A stretch of DNA of 64,000 nucleotides from Diplodia intermedia (Eukaryota; Ascomycota; Dothideomycetes; Botryosphaeriales; Botryosphaeriaceae), in the NCBI GenBank assembly GCA_021495925.1, contig JAKEKT010000001.1, forward strand, positions 682,001 through 746,000, written 5' to 3'. The notes below the pieces were generated by a model. The model was not told the origin of the DNA, did not search any database, and saw only the letters and a program-made list of their open reading frames with translations. Both the position numbers and the translations under genes were made by a program. Positions 1-12,700 of the stretch are shown in pieces; the stretch's first letter is position 1, and each line of letters starts with the position of its first letter.

Positions 1-98
1 AGTTTTGGTCTCTTTTGATTGTGGCACAGTCTCGTCGCACCCAAGGTGTCTCTTCGCTATTGGTATCGTGCTGCATGGATGTGCTGACGCCCACGCAC

Positions 99-1697
99 CT
101 ACTCCTTATATTTCCTCCTCTTGTCCCGCGCGCAAAGCAGCGCAATAACGGGAACCAGCAAAAGCTGAGCCACGACCGTCACAAGGACCGACACGAACCC
201 ATTGGCGAAGCGGGGGGCCTCGATGGCAGGGAATTGCAACAGTTGGCTCCAGGCGGCGATGGCCTGGCCGACGGCATTCATGCTCGCGGTAACGATGGCG
301 CGCTCCTCGGCATCATTGGCCATGGTCACGGTGGCCCAGCCCATGGTCAGTGGGCTGACGGCGCCCTCGAAGCCACAGACCACGAAGGCGGCGATGCGGC
401 CGGTCTCACCCACGTCCCACGCCACCAGCAGCGCGACGCCGACCATGACAGGTACTGTCACCACCAGTGTCGGGATCCAGAAGCGGCCGCCGAGCCGGTC
501 CGCGGCAGCGCCCGCGCACAAGGCCGCGAGGACAGACAGCCCGGTCGCGATCGTCGGAAGGGTGTTGACGCGGGAGACGGAGTAGATGGCAGGAGATTTG
601 GCTTTGAGGTAGAGGCTGAAAGGCGTCGAGTAGGGCTGGAAGTTCTGGTCCATGAGCGTCCACTGCAGCACAAAGAGATACCAGTGCCACCGCCCGAAGA
701 CACGCGCGAAGATATCACGTGAGACATGCAGCTGCGACGGCGCAGTCAACCCGGTGAGGCGCCGCTGGGAGAAGGTGTGTTCTCGCGGCGTGAGGAGGCG
801 GGGTTTTGCGCGCGATGGGACGTCGGGGAAGATGAAGAATCCGCTGGGGATGGGAAAGATGGTGGTCAGTGTCGTTGAGACGGCTTTAAGGCCCGCGGAA
901 AGAGGTAGAAAACATACAGAATGGAGATCGGAAGGGTAATGATGGCGTCGACGATGAACAGCCAGCGCCAGCCGGACAGTCCATGGGCGCCGTTTAAATC
1001 GGTATAGGCGGCTGCCTGCAGGTATCCAGCAAACATGGTACCCAAGGGACTGGCGATGAAGAACAGAGCCACTCGTCGACCCACTTCCTTGGGCTTGTAC
1101 CACGATCCAATGACATAGATGACACCGGTAAAGCTGCAGCTCTCGAACAAACCGACTAGGAAGCGCATGGCATAAACCGTATCAACGTTTTGGGCCCAGG
1201 CCAGGCCGAATGTTGCGAGACCCCATCCAACCTCGAGCATAGGCAGGACAACGTTGACAGGATATCGGGTGAGATAGTAGCATGCAGGGATCATGGAAGT
1301 ACAGTAAGAAGCCCAGAACACAATAGTGATGTAGTTGAGTTGGTTTCCGTGAAGATGGAGATCTTCCTTCATTCCTCTGCGAGTCAATCATCAGCAGGCT
1401 GGATACAACGGTCGTATAGGAGGCGTACGAGACGTAAGCGTTTATGATTGATTGCTGGTCCAGGTACTTTGTGAAGAAGGATAGGCAGCCGAAAATGAGA
1501 ATCATAAGGTCGAGCTTCAGCACAAGCTTTTTCTCCACGCTCGGCGTGTCCTTGGAATACCAGTGAGTCCAAGTCATGAAGCGAATCCATGGCCCTTCTC
1601 TTTGTTGGTCGGCGAATTGCTCACTGTCTGAGCTGGAGGGTGGGGCGGGTTCTTCCACCACAGCCTGGGATGCATGCTTCTCCGGGTCCGTCTTCAT
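99..1697 (-). CDS. MFS permease of the allantoate/pantothenate (Dal5/Fen2/Liz1) type
   Basis: Proton-coupled plasma-membrane carrier of the anion:cation symporter branch of the major facilitator superfamily; members carry allantoate, pantothenate, biotin or similar organic anions. Three exons join in frame: 1697-1429, 1376-918 and 843-99 (introns 1428-1377 and 917-844, both GT-AG), giving 490 aa. Seen in the protein: a hydrophilic N-terminus of about 50 residues, then the hallmark stretch KLDLMILIFGCLSFFTKYLD and NAYVSGMKEDL across the first junction, RFLVGLFE...WYKPKEVGRR in the middle, and hydrophobic helices up to the C-terminal RDKRRKYKE. An upstream in-frame TTG at 1712 is not used because ATG at 1697 is the first true start. 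The substrate cannot be read from sequence. It is divergent from the carrier at 3073, and GATA motifs lie upstream. Confidence 0.9.
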
Positions 1698-2208
1698 TGT
1701 GGAAGTCTCCAAAATGGCGGCGCTTCAAGGTCCAGCGGTTGACAAGGGAGCAACGAAGGGATTCGTTTTTTATAAGTTGTCGCTAGAGCCCATGCTTTTC
1801 GGCACATTGGCTATATTGCCGTGGAGGAGTTGTCCAGGTTGTGGTCAAGTGTAGAATCTCGAATCACATCATCCTGACCCCACTTGGGCTCATCGAACCG
1901 CGACCACGCCTCAGCCGGTGGTTAGATGAGCACATCAGCATGCTCATAAAAGGCGACTTTCCTCACACTGACATTACCGTCTGACGGTCGCCGAGCCGAA
2001 TGGCGCCCGAGCCCATAACATGCGCCAGTGGCTCGTGGGAAGTCACGATGAATCGGCCGCAATCTCACAGGAACCATTAGTATGTAAGCTTCCAGCACAT
2101 AAAGCCGCGTTCGAGTGCCGGAATGCTCGCCAAAGCAAGAGCGTCGCCTCTCTTGATGCTGCCGAGTAATGGCTAAGCAGAAGGTTTCGGAATACAGAAG
2201 GTAAGCAC

Positions 2209-2341
2209 CGATAGATGCCGTGGAGACGAGTCCGACGGTCTAGACCGCTTCGGGCTTATCGGCGGGCTGGCAAGGAGCGAATAACGGCGCAACGGTGGTT
2301 GAGGTCCCTTGTTGATCATCGACCAATCGTGGTCCTTATCT
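2209..2341. promoter_or_regulatory. Cluster of three GATA-factor (HGATAR) motifs
   Basis: CGATAG at 2209-2214 and, on the opposite strand, TTATCG at 2256-2261 and TTATCT at 2336-2341 all fit HGATAR. They lie 510-645 bp upstream of the permease start. In filamentous fungi such sites bind AreA/Nit2-type GATA factors that control nitrogen-source permeases. The motif is short, so chance occurrence is possible. Confidence 0.35.
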
Positions 2342-2771
2342 AGACGGCCCAGCACGTGGATGCGAGCATGTCTTTCGTAAGGCACGGCGGCGAGCTGGGC
2401 GGCGAGCTGGGCGGCAGCCGACGCAAAGGCCAGACGACGGTGGTGTCCGCCGACGGAACGGCGAGGCGCGGTGCAGGTACGAAAATTCGAGCGTGGAAGC
2501 TTGCGATCTGGGGCCTGGCGCGATGCAGGGCTCCGCTTTAAAATTCTCCACCGTTGCCGGCTGCAGTCCAAGCTCCTTGCCGCATCGGGAATGGGCGTCG
2601 GCCTTGGCTGCAAATCAGGCGGCTGCGACGCGCGCCCCTCCATCGGATGCGTCTATCTTGCGCGAAGAGATGAATTTTTTCGCCCGTCTGACCCGCAGTC
2701 TGCCGTCTATATGTCTCGCCCCTCGCTCTCACCGCACCGCTCCAGGCTCAGCCGCCAGGATCGCCGTCGTC

Positions 2772-2806
2772 ATTCGCCATTCGCCAATCGCCAATCGCCA
2801 ATCGCC
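2772..2806 (+). promoter_or_regulatory. Five-unit heptamer array containing three CCAAT boxes
   Basis: Five tandem 7-bp units: two ATTCGCC followed by three AATCGCC. The junctions create three CCAATCG boxes at exact 7-bp spacing, about 270-290 bp upstream of the Fmp42-like start at 3073. CCAATCR is the preferred core of the fungal CCAAT-binding (Hap) complex. Use as a regulatory site is inferred. Confidence 0.4.
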
Positions 2807-3072
2807 CCTCCGATCCGCGTCGCTGGCAGTCTACCCCAGCTTTGTGCACCAACGGCCGCCGCCCCGCCTCGTCACCAGACCTCTACTCTACTAGTTCCCG
2901 ACCCAAGCCCGCCAATTTGCCCGAGGCTGGTCTCTGACGTCGTGCATCGCAACTGCGCCTCCGCACCTGCGCTCCTCCGCTTCGCCTTCGATCGCTTCTC
3001 CTCCGCCCTCCCTCCCAAGCTGCGACCATACGGGGACACAGCCGCTCAAGCAACACCTGCCACTCACCCACC

Positions 3073-5045
3073 ATGGCTATGATACAGCGCGTCTCGTCAA
3101 TGGACGCCATAAATACCTGGAGAAGCCGGTCTGTCTCGCCCTCCGGCAGTGAGCGCCGCAAACTCAGTTTCAATCCAGTCCAAGCAGGCGCATGGGGCCC
3201 CGCTGCCCAGGAGGAGCTGCTTCCTGCCTTCGAGGTGTCCAAGACTAAGCGCATATGTGAGTTCGCACATCCGAGCCGCCGACGGTGGAGCTGACTGTTG
3301 CCTCAGTGCAGGTTTCCGCTGCCGTCATCTATTGCTTGCTGGCCGCTGGTATTGTCTTCGGCTATGCTGCAATCAAGCCTGTCTTGATCGCTCAGGGCGT
3401 ATACAGAGATCGCTGTACAGACAGTGAGCTCGACCAGGGCGCGCGCGTATGCTATGAGCAGGAGTTGAGGTACGTGACGCTATTCCGGATGCGCGGCCCG
3501 CCGACGTCGTGGAATACTAATGTGTAACAGGCTCAACTTTATGTTCACCGTTGCCGCCGTCTCGACCAATGTCTGCGCTCTTCCCGTCGGCACCATTCTC
3601 GACCGTTTCGGCCCCCGCGTCAGCGGTCTGATTGGAGTCGTATTCCTAACCCTCGGCGCTCTTTTCTTCGCCTTTGCTGCTGATGTTTCCTTCGATGGAT
3701 ACATTCCCGGATATCTTTTCATGGCTTTGGGCGGCCCCTTTGTGTTCATCTCTTCGTTCCAACTCAGCAACACCTTCCCCCGATACTCGGGCCTCATCCT
3801 AGCTTTGCTCACAGGTGCCTTCGATACTTCGTCGGCCCTTTTCCTTTTCTACAGGCTGCTGTACCAGGCCACCGGTGGCGACCTCACCCTCAAGAAGTTC
3901 TTCTTGGTATACCTGGCCGTGCCTGTATATATCCTTATTGTACAGATGACCCTCATGCCCAGCAAGTCTTATGAGACCGTGGGAGAACTTGCTAGCCGCG
4001 CCGACGATGCCACCACTGACTACCACGACTCGGACGAAGACATCCAGGAGGAGTCGATTGTTCAAAGGCTGCGCAACGACCGACGCGCTCGTCGCGAGAG
4101 CCTTGCCAGCGAGATCACGGCACTGCTGGACGGGAAAGACACCACAACGCGGGCCGAAGAGGAGGAGAAAAAGAAAGAAAACAGCGGTGTTTGGGGGGCC
4201 CTCCACGGAAAGACGGCTGCGCAACAAATCCTAACTCCTTGGTTCATTCTCATCACGCTCTTCACCGTCGTCCAAATGACCCGCATCAACTATTTTGTCG
4301 CGACCATTCGATCGCAGTACGAGTATCTGTTAGGGGACTATCACGAGGCGGTGAAAGTCAATTCTTTCTTTGATGTCGCATTACCACTTGGTGGTGTTGT
4401 CAGCGTCCCCTTTATTGGACTTGTGCTCGACAACACCAGCACTCCTTTTGTACTGGCCCTGCTAGTGGCCTTCGCCACCACCATCGGTGTTCTCGGCGTG
4501 ATTCCTCAACTATGGGCGGCATATGCCAACATCTGTCTCTTCGTTGTGTACCGGCCGTTCTACTACACCGCAGTGTCGTAAGTATTCTCCCTCCGACTCA
4601 GAACCTATGCTTGCCTCCAACAGCTCCAAAGACTGAAGACTGACTCGTTTGTAGAGATTATGCCGCCAAGGTTTTTGGATTCGCCACCTTTGGAAAAGTA
4701 TATGGCTTGATCATTTGCTTGGCCGGCCTCCTTAATTTCCTCCAGTCCGGTCTTGATGCCCTTACTCACCGCGTCTTCCACAACAACCCCATTCCCGTGA
4801 ACATTATCCTGTTGAGTGTTGCATTCTTTATTGGCCTAGCCCTTGTAACATTTGTCACCTGGAAAAGCAAGGTGATGCATCGCGACCATGTCGAGGAGGA
4901 TGCCGAAGACGCACGCGAGATTCTCATGCCCGGGGCTGAAATGGGCTTTGAGGGCATCGATCATGCAAACGGTACCCAGAACGGGGATGGAGAAAGCCCT
5001 CGCCAAGGGAGGACTGGCTATGGAACCTTGGACCAGGGTGTATAA
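3073..5045 (+). CDS. FMP42: Fmp42-like MFS transporter (SLC43-like)
   Basis: Polytopic membrane carrier resembling yeast Fmp42 and, more distantly, SLC43 amino-acid transporters; substrate unknown. Exons 3073-3256, 3307-3469, 3531-4577 and 4655-5045 join in frame to 594 aa. Introns are 3257-3306, 3470-3530 (with an ACTAATG branch site) and 4578-4654. The ATG sits in CACCATGG. The hydrophilic N-tail of about 62 residues is followed by the first helix (VSAAVIYCLLAAGIVFGYAA), then the MFS loop motif LDRFGPRVSG. A charged cytosolic loop spans residues about 258-342 (SDEDIQEES, EEEEKKKE). The last exon contains VFGFATFGKVYGLIICLAG, typical of this family. Likely organellar or vacuolar; yeast Fmp42 was assigned to mitochondrial preparations. 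Confidence 0.88.
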
Positions 5046-8000
5046 GATGTTGAGGAAAAGTGAGGCATACTTGCTTCGCAAAGCAGAGGTATAGTCATTT
5101 GTACCAGTCGAGGCTATTGGGCTTCCTTGCCTTACCACAGAAAGGAGATTGGGCAAACTTGATAATCGGTTAGCATTGTTGGAATACGCGCACTAAATCT
5201 TTTGCTTTTCTCATGATTCGGTGTGTAGATATCCACGTTCGGTACAGCATGGGGTTGGCACTGACGTCTTTCTCCTGTCTTACAGTTGCTTGATGCATCT
5301 TCTTGTCGTATCATTTGAGTCGCATCTATTTATCACTACATCATCGCCTCCTTAAGACTTTAAAGTGTCATAGGTAGATTGTGATCTGGACAGGGAATAC
5401 ATGCTCATTCCTATTATTTACCTCCATTTTACTACGCTCTCGAGTACTTCACTCTTCCGTAGAAGTTCCCGTAGATCCGGAGAAAAAGAAGACTTTATAG
5501 AAACATCTATGGTTAGTATCCCGTATTACAAATGATGATAATCTGTGTGATGAAACATTCCACATGGTCGGATTTACACTTATTACCGCGGCAGCTGATT
5601 TAAAAGAGTATGTGATAGGCCGGCCATCACTTAACTTAACAACTCGCGGCCTATGTTTACAACGTTTCTATGCAATAAGCTCACCATGCCAGTCATGCTC
5701 TATATAATTTCCTGTCGACCGCACAATCTATACTTCCATATCTAATATTCTGCCTGTTGTCGCCGTAAACGTTGTCGGTCTCTTGTTTCGTGTCAATAAG
5801 TAGACGCGCTATAACAGACCAACACCTTATCTCCACTTTCGGCCAAAAATATACCAGTCGACTTTTGTAATTCGTTTTTCGGATATCGAAGTGAATAAAA
5901 TACTTCATGAACTCATAAACGGGTCAGGACACGGAGACCTCTTGATCAGGTTCAATGTTACAGTATCCGCGCCAGACATCCCAACATTGGGAAGGGTATG
6001 CTGTAAGACAACTTGAAAAAAATGCTGGAAAGATCTGCACCGTTACCGCTGCACCTGCTAAAGGTTCCGAGGTGACAAGTCTATTAGCAAGCCTGGCACA
6101 GCACTGAACGCCCCCTATGAAGAGATGCAGTGTGCTTGCTCCTACATGCATGCAATGAGAAGTGATGGATGTAAGCAAAATGAGATCGGAAGGGAAAGCC
6201 GAAGTGCATGGAGCCAGGCAGCTGTGCCTCCGGGCGGACCGCTGGGCACACGACACATTCACAGCCATCCAGGGAAAGGCATCGATCTTCAAAGTGAGTG
6301 CCAGCACTTTGATGAGGTATTTTTTGGCCCAAGAGGAAGCCGCCGCTGGCTGGGCGGACCGTGGCGTTGGATTGCGCCCAGTGTTTCGCAAGCGGAGAGG
6401 TGAAGCAAGCACCGCGGTCTCGCCATCCTTGTGTTGCAAGGGCGCTGTCTGGCTGCGACCAAGGGAATCGAGTGTGCTGCCCTTCGATCCCTGCTGCTAC
6501 GAGAGACAGTGAGCCCGAGGTTGCATAGCTCCACCGCGCCAACGTTCCAAACCGCTGCGCCGGAACGGGCGCACGAGGGTAGGGTCGGGGAGAAGGCCAA
6601 ATGGCGCGTGATGGAGGGCAGGAAAAGTCTGCCGCGCTTCTGATTTCCAAGCCAGGAGGCCTAGCTTAGCCGTAATCATGCAATAACACATCCATTAAGA
6701 TCGGGCACGGATTCCATCGGTGGCGACTCGTCATTCACGTAGACGGTATTGGCCGACACCGGGCCGTTGTGAGCGTGACGTTCTTGTGCATTCCCACGAG
6801 TCGGGATGCTACGGATTCCATGGGCAGGTGCCAGGCCGGCTGAGCTGCCCACCATTACGCGCAGCGCCGACGAGTCTGTGCTGCCACCTTTGTCTCAAGT
6901 CGCGCAGGAACACTTTGCTCAAACAGCCGTTTCCCACGTGTTGCCAGTGCCTTTATGCATGTGAGAGAGGAGGAGGCATAGGCTGGCTGGATTGCCACTG
7001 GCGCTGGGGCGGACAATCCATCAAACAAGTGCTTCCTGTCTCCACTTCCAAAAAGTCCCACAGCGCCTGGGGAGTCCTCAACACACCCCCAACCGCTGAC
7101 GATCCACAGATAATTTCAGACGTCTGCGTATCCAGCTCTCTCTTGAGTCATCTCCCCGAGTCCTCGCCTGTATCACCGAGCCGGAACGGGCTGAAGCTCC
7201 CCATGTCATGATTGGTCATGATTCCGCAGCAGTGATGAGCATAAGCAGGTACTTGGAAACGTACCATATCGAAGGGAGGACCTTCCCCGTTCGTTTCGGC
7301 AGCTGGTGGACGGGTTGAGCAAGACCGGAAGTGGCGGAGCACTTCCCGGCAGCGATATGCGAGGCAATACTGCTGATTGAAGGCTAGTAACGTACCGTCT
7401 GGAGGGGCGGCGGTAGCCTCATTGAGCAAGCCAGGGCCACCTTAGTCGCACACCATGAGATGCGGAGCCTTGCACGACGACACGGTCAGTTTGGATGTGT
7501 CCAACGGCACCTGGGATGAGGGCTCCCGACCAAAGCACGCCCCCAGTAGCAGCCATGGATACAGTGAGGATCACAGAAGGTAGGGGGCGAGAGGTGTTCA
7601 TATATCCATCTCCAAGGGGCAACGATTTCTGGCGGCGATTCGCTTGTGGCAATGCTATAAAGGGGATCGCATATGGTATACTAATGGTGTTTCGCTACCA
7701 TCACCGGTCAAGGATTTCCCCAAATGTGTGGGAGCAAACTCCAGTAAGCAGTCTGTGCGTTTACGGACAGTGAGTGTAGGGTGCTACGATCACAACGTCG
7801 AAAGAATCGGAACGTAGAAAACAAGGCTCCGCGAAGCCCACGCACGTCCTGCCAGGCGGACGCTCCTAAGCTGTTGCTGAGCTGTGAGCCATGCCGAGCC
7901 AAAGAGTAGCGGTGGAGCAACAGCAACGGACACATGTGAAATTATGCGATGCCACCGGCTTAACAGAGGTCAAGAAGTGTGATGTTGCGCAGGCTGACGA

Positions 8001-9599
8001 CGCGCAACACCAATCAAGCGAGAAGCGGTCTTAAAAGCCATGTTATGTGCTAGTGTGGTTGGACCGCACAGGACTGACCGGTTCGTTAATACGTCGTCTG
8101 TGGAGTTGGCCGGCTTGCATATACGTTGGGGATGGTATAGAGGAGCCGGAGGCTTCAAAAAGGCGGAGGTCCGCCCGAAGCATCACCACAGAGGATTTGT
8201 TTTCGTTCGATTCCGGGCCCGGTCCACGACGACTGCCCACAGGACCAAGAAGCCTCCGGCCTGCCTCCAGGACGCCTCTCTTCGGGACGTTTCGCAGCAC
8301 GTCCCGGCGACTGCCTTCACCGGTGCGGACAGACAGTCACATGCGAAGGCGGAGGAAGCAGCAAGCAGCAAAGGTGAGATTACAGGGGCGGGACTGCACG
8401 GCAGCGACCACAGCTCATCTCGTCGCAGAGGATTCCGATGCCACCGGCCGGGGAGAATCGGGCAGGGCGAGGCGTGGTGGATGATGTCGTTCGCGCGCTC
8501 GCGTCGTGCAACAACCAACACCAAAATCTCCGGCGCCAAGCACCGCTGCCCTCTCCACCACCACCCCGCCCGCCGCCCGTTCTCGCGCCCGTTCCTGGCT
8601 CTTGGGTCCTGTGGCGGTGAGCCTGCTGCCTTGCTCTCGCCACGGTATTTCGATCGGCCAATGCTGCACCGCTCTCAGCCTCTGTCGCCCGCTGGTCTGG
8701 AAAGGCGCCTTCACCGCTCACTCGCACGTGCCGGCCGCTCTGATGGCCCCGCGGCCGCGGTGTCAGCCCTAAACACCAATGAGGGGGATTGGCAGCGCCG
8801 AGTCGTCATGGGCGATTGGCTGCGGCCTGGGTGATCACAGCCCTGTGGAGGATGTGAACCTGGATCTGCTGGTGATCACGGCCTGGAATGAGTCACTCTG
8901 CTGCCACAACGTCGAAGACAGGCGCCGTCTCAAGCCTCCGCTCTGCGCTGGCTCGGCGAAGCGTCACAGCCCGCGGCCCGGTAGCCGCCCCGCTGCGAGC
9001 TTGGCCGTGGATCCAATATCAATAAGGCTCCGGGCCCGGGATGTTTGGTGGAGAAGGGCGCGGAGCCAATATCGACAGGGCCAGGCGCGCATGAAGTGGC
9101 AGCGGCGTGACCGGCCCATCACAGCCGCATGGGGCAGCGCTTGCAGCAGGACACCGGTCAAAGGGTATTAACAATCAGGCCAGACGGCAAATGTCAGTAG
9201 GGCGTTCGGCATAATCAGCTTTGGCATGGCGCTAGGGCAGCGCTGTGCCTTGGCGTCGACCGAGTTTCAAACGAACAGCTGTGGGGACGAAGCTCCAACG
9301 GCCATGGCAGCTGACCGGAGCTCTTGTTGCAGGCCGACGCTCGTTCGCTCGCTTGGCGTGGACAGGTGGGGCGACCGGTCTCGAAGGTCTGCTCTGCAGC
9401 CCCTGACTGCTGTGCGGGACGTTGAGATAGGCAGCAGGTGGGGACGGCTGATCGCGCGCAACTTGGGGGAGGCAGTTGGAGTCGGCCCGGCGGGCATCAT
9501 GCAAATGGATCCTGAAGACGTTCCCGCCGACCAGGACGGCCCAGGGCGCGTGCGCTGCTGCTGCTGCCGCTGCCGCTCCTGCCCCCGCGCTCCCGCCCC

Positions 9600-9642
9600 G
9601 ACTCGGCTCGACTCGACTCGACTCGACTTGACTCGACTCGAC
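9600..9642. repeat. GACTC pentamer array
   Basis: Roughly eight tandem GACTC units, with one GGCTC and one GACTT variant. This is a short GC-rich minisatellite in the gene-free stretch. No function is implied. Confidence 0.85.
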
Positions 9643-9723
9643 CGGGCACCACGGGCTGTCGTGCAATGCGCTCGGCGGGCGCGGCACGGAGCCGGGCGGG
9701 CGGGCGATTGGCGACGGGCACCC

Positions 9724-9780
9724 AGGCGCAGGCGCAGGTGCAGGCAGGTGCAGGTGCAGGTGCAGGTGCAGGTGTGCAGG
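9724..9780. repeat. GCAGGT/GCAGGC hexamer array
   Basis: Tandem GCAGGC and GCAGGT hexamers with one irregular unit (GCAG followed by GCAGGT), ending in GTGTGCAGG. It lies 80 bp from the GACTC array in the gene-free stretch and probably arose by replication slippage. Confidence 0.85.
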
Positions 9781-12700
9781 TCGGTCGCATGTCGTACTCG
9801 GTTGCCGGGCGGGAGGCCCGTGTCGTGCCGGGCAATGGACACGGTCGCCCCTAACGCCTGCTTTGCTATGATCGCATCTTAAGCCTCCACAGCCGTCCAC
9901 ATGCCCTGCTCCTGCTCCGGCATTGCTCATCAGACGCGGCACTATTCACTCCCTGCCAATACGGCATGCCCTCTTCGGCCGTGCCAGCGCTCGCTTGCCG
10001 CAACTGACCGCGCCCTGCTCCCAAAGCAGGGAACACGGCTCCCTTCGAGCGAGCGCAGCCATGCCGCCTCCATCAGGCTTGTCGGCCGCCCCCGGCCCAG
10101 GCATGCGCAGATCCACGTCTATATGCGCAGGGGCCGCAATCCCAAACCCTGTTTCATCCGGTGTTTGAACCTCCATCATGCCAAAAGCGTTGGCGAGAGC
10201 CTCCAAACACCCATCGCTCCAGCGCGTGTTCATGTGCTCCGCTCACCTCGTGCCTTGCTTTTGATTCATCCTTTTCCGTTTCGTTTGCTGAGCTGGGGAT
10301 GCCCAGGTCACAGCCCGAAACATATTCCATCATAGTCGTACCACCCCCCCGCTTTCCTGGTCTTGCTTGCAATCGCTTCACCCCTTCCGTTCCGGCGCCG
10401 CCTTTCTATATCCTGAGCTTTCTCTCGCCAAGACCGTCTCTTTGCACACTATTGAAACCGGGTGGTTTGGGTTTTAAGCATCGAAGCTTCAAACCTTGTC
10501 CACTGACAGCCGGCTCGCGGACGAGACATTCAATAAAGTGTTGGCCGAGGTAAAGACAAGCATATACAGGAGACGGGAAACGGCATGCTGCTGACTCGGT
10601 GTGCGCGGCAACGCGCCCCGGCAGCCCCGACGGCGAGGGAGAGGTTGGAGAAGGCGTGTTGGCAAGCTGCAGTGAAGTGGCCCGACGGATTCCCTCCAAG
10701 GGTCGCCGGACACGGATGTGAAAGTACTGCCCGACACGACACGGGAAACAAGCTTTGAGGTCGCCAATGCGGCCGCCATGGTTTGTCGCCTCACGCCCAA
10801 AAAGACACACTGCGCCCTGACTATCCTCAACGCCTTTGCTGCGAGCGACCGTCCTCTGCGCCCCTCGCTTGCGTCTCCTCCTGCCGTCCACGGGCATTTT
10901 CAATAGTGCCGAGGCTTTGACGGTAATGAACAGAACCAGGATCGGGAACATGCCGAAAGGAACAGAGCAGTTGGAAAAGCACTCGGTCCGGCCACAAAAC
11001 AACGATGCCGCGGTCGCCTGCTGCTCATTCGCACGTAAACCACACTGCAGACGGGAGCCCGGGCGTAAACAACAAGCCATCACCGGCGCCAATCGTGCCG
11101 TGCGTTTTCTCGCACGATTGCCGGCCGGGCAGGGATAGGCCCCATCATATCAACATTCCGGGTCCGAGCAGCGGAGGATCACCAGGCCTAAGCGACCTTT
11201 GCTTTCCTGATCTGGGCTTGACGGCTCTTTCTGGCTCTCATGTGGCAACTGGCTCGTCCCATGCCAGCAGGACGGCTGGGCCCAAAGAGACGGCAACCGG
11301 CGAGTTCGCTGCGGCGCAGGAAGCACGACAGAGGGACAAGAGGCAGACAGGAACCCGGTGTGCGTGCAGGTGCGCATGCGGGTGCGGGTGTGGTGAAAGC
11401 AAGCTGCCGCTCTCACACGCCAATCCCTACTGTCTTTTGCCCCCAGCGCCTGGTCTGCTCTTCTTTCCATTTTGCCTCTCTCTTCCTCCTTGCCGCCTGT
11501 CTTTGCTGTCATTGGGCATTGCAGACCCGTGCACACGGCAGTTCGACACGAATGCCGTGCTCCACACCGTTGGGCGGGGGCCTCCCTTTGGGTTTGCTGG
11601 CGTCCGCCCGTCAATCCGGCTTCTCCATCCAGCGGCTCCTGGCGCCGGCGGACCGCCAACACACTGCCGCCCTGCAGAAGAAGCTCCAACGGCCGCACTC
11701 CCCGCCCCCCCCCTTTCCGCAAGACAGGTGCATATGCGGGTGAGCACCGCGCAACGCAGCAAGATGGCTAAACAGGCACGCAGGTGCTTGCAAAGCATGC
11801 CAACGTCTCGAGCGCAGCGGGTCGACGAGTCAGCTGGCCGGCGGGAAGCGTTAGGCTCATTGTGGCTAAAAGTGGGCGGGACTGCGGGCGGACAAGCAGG
11901 AAATCAAGATGTGCGTCTGCGAACAAGCAGGGACAGGAAACAGAACAAACGGTCGAGAACACGGGTCCCGCATGTTGAAACGGCAAACACACACGTCGCG
12001 CGCCTGGGGACGCGAGGTGATGGTGTTGCATGTCGCGTCTGGGAAACAGCCATCGGCCAGGCAGTCAGGCTTCTTTCCGGAGCATTTGCAAGCAGGGGGC
12101 GTGAGGCTTCGTTACCCGTCTCTTTACGCCTTTCTTTTTGGGCCTGCCTTGCTCCGAGGCCCACGTACTGCTCTGCCTCTCTCCGCTCGCGGCCAAACTA
12201 GGCGGGCGCATAAGAACGTAATTATTCGCAGCTCCGCCGGTAGAGCTGAGCACTGTAGCCAGCCCGGCGCTATCTGACGTGGTCTGCCCCGTGCACCCGG
12301 CCGCAAGTCAAGCCACTCTTTTGCTGCTCTCCGTGATTGTCTCCAATAATGATCCCCGCCGCCACGCCCGCCACGCCCGCCCCACCGCTGTGCTTCTCGT
12401 CTGTTTATCCCAGATAGGCAAACGCGAGGGAGCATGTTGCATGAGACGCACGATTCACCGTGACATGGCGCAGAAGGACCAACACGCAAGGTCAACGGCG
12501 CTGTTTTTCCCTCCGCTCTTTTCTTTTCCTGCGCGCGGGTTGCCGCCTCGCGTTGCCGCTTGGTGCGATTCTTGCAGAAGCGTGCCTGGCGCTACGACTG
12601 TTCCTGGTCGTACGTACCGGCCGGCGGCCGGCCGGTCGGTCGGTTCGCCTTGGCAAGAGGTGAATCCGTGTGTGTTGGGCTCGAGTGAGTCGGACGCGAG

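Larger units (their letters stand above)
1698..3072. other. Divergent intergenic region between two MFS genes
   Basis: No gene is supported here. The left part should hold the promoter of the minus-strand permease (three GATA-type hexamers at 2209-2341). The right part, from about 2640, is C/T-rich and holds a five-unit heptamer with three CCAAT boxes, as expected for the promoter and leader of the plus-strand carrier. A 12-bp unit GGCGAGCTGGGC occurs twice in tandem at 2389-2412. Confidence 0.6.

Noticed and set aside
8040..8834. 264-codon plus-strand frame in the gene-free block
   Set aside because: Overlaps similar frames on both strands; composition is typical of GC-rich non-coding DNA.
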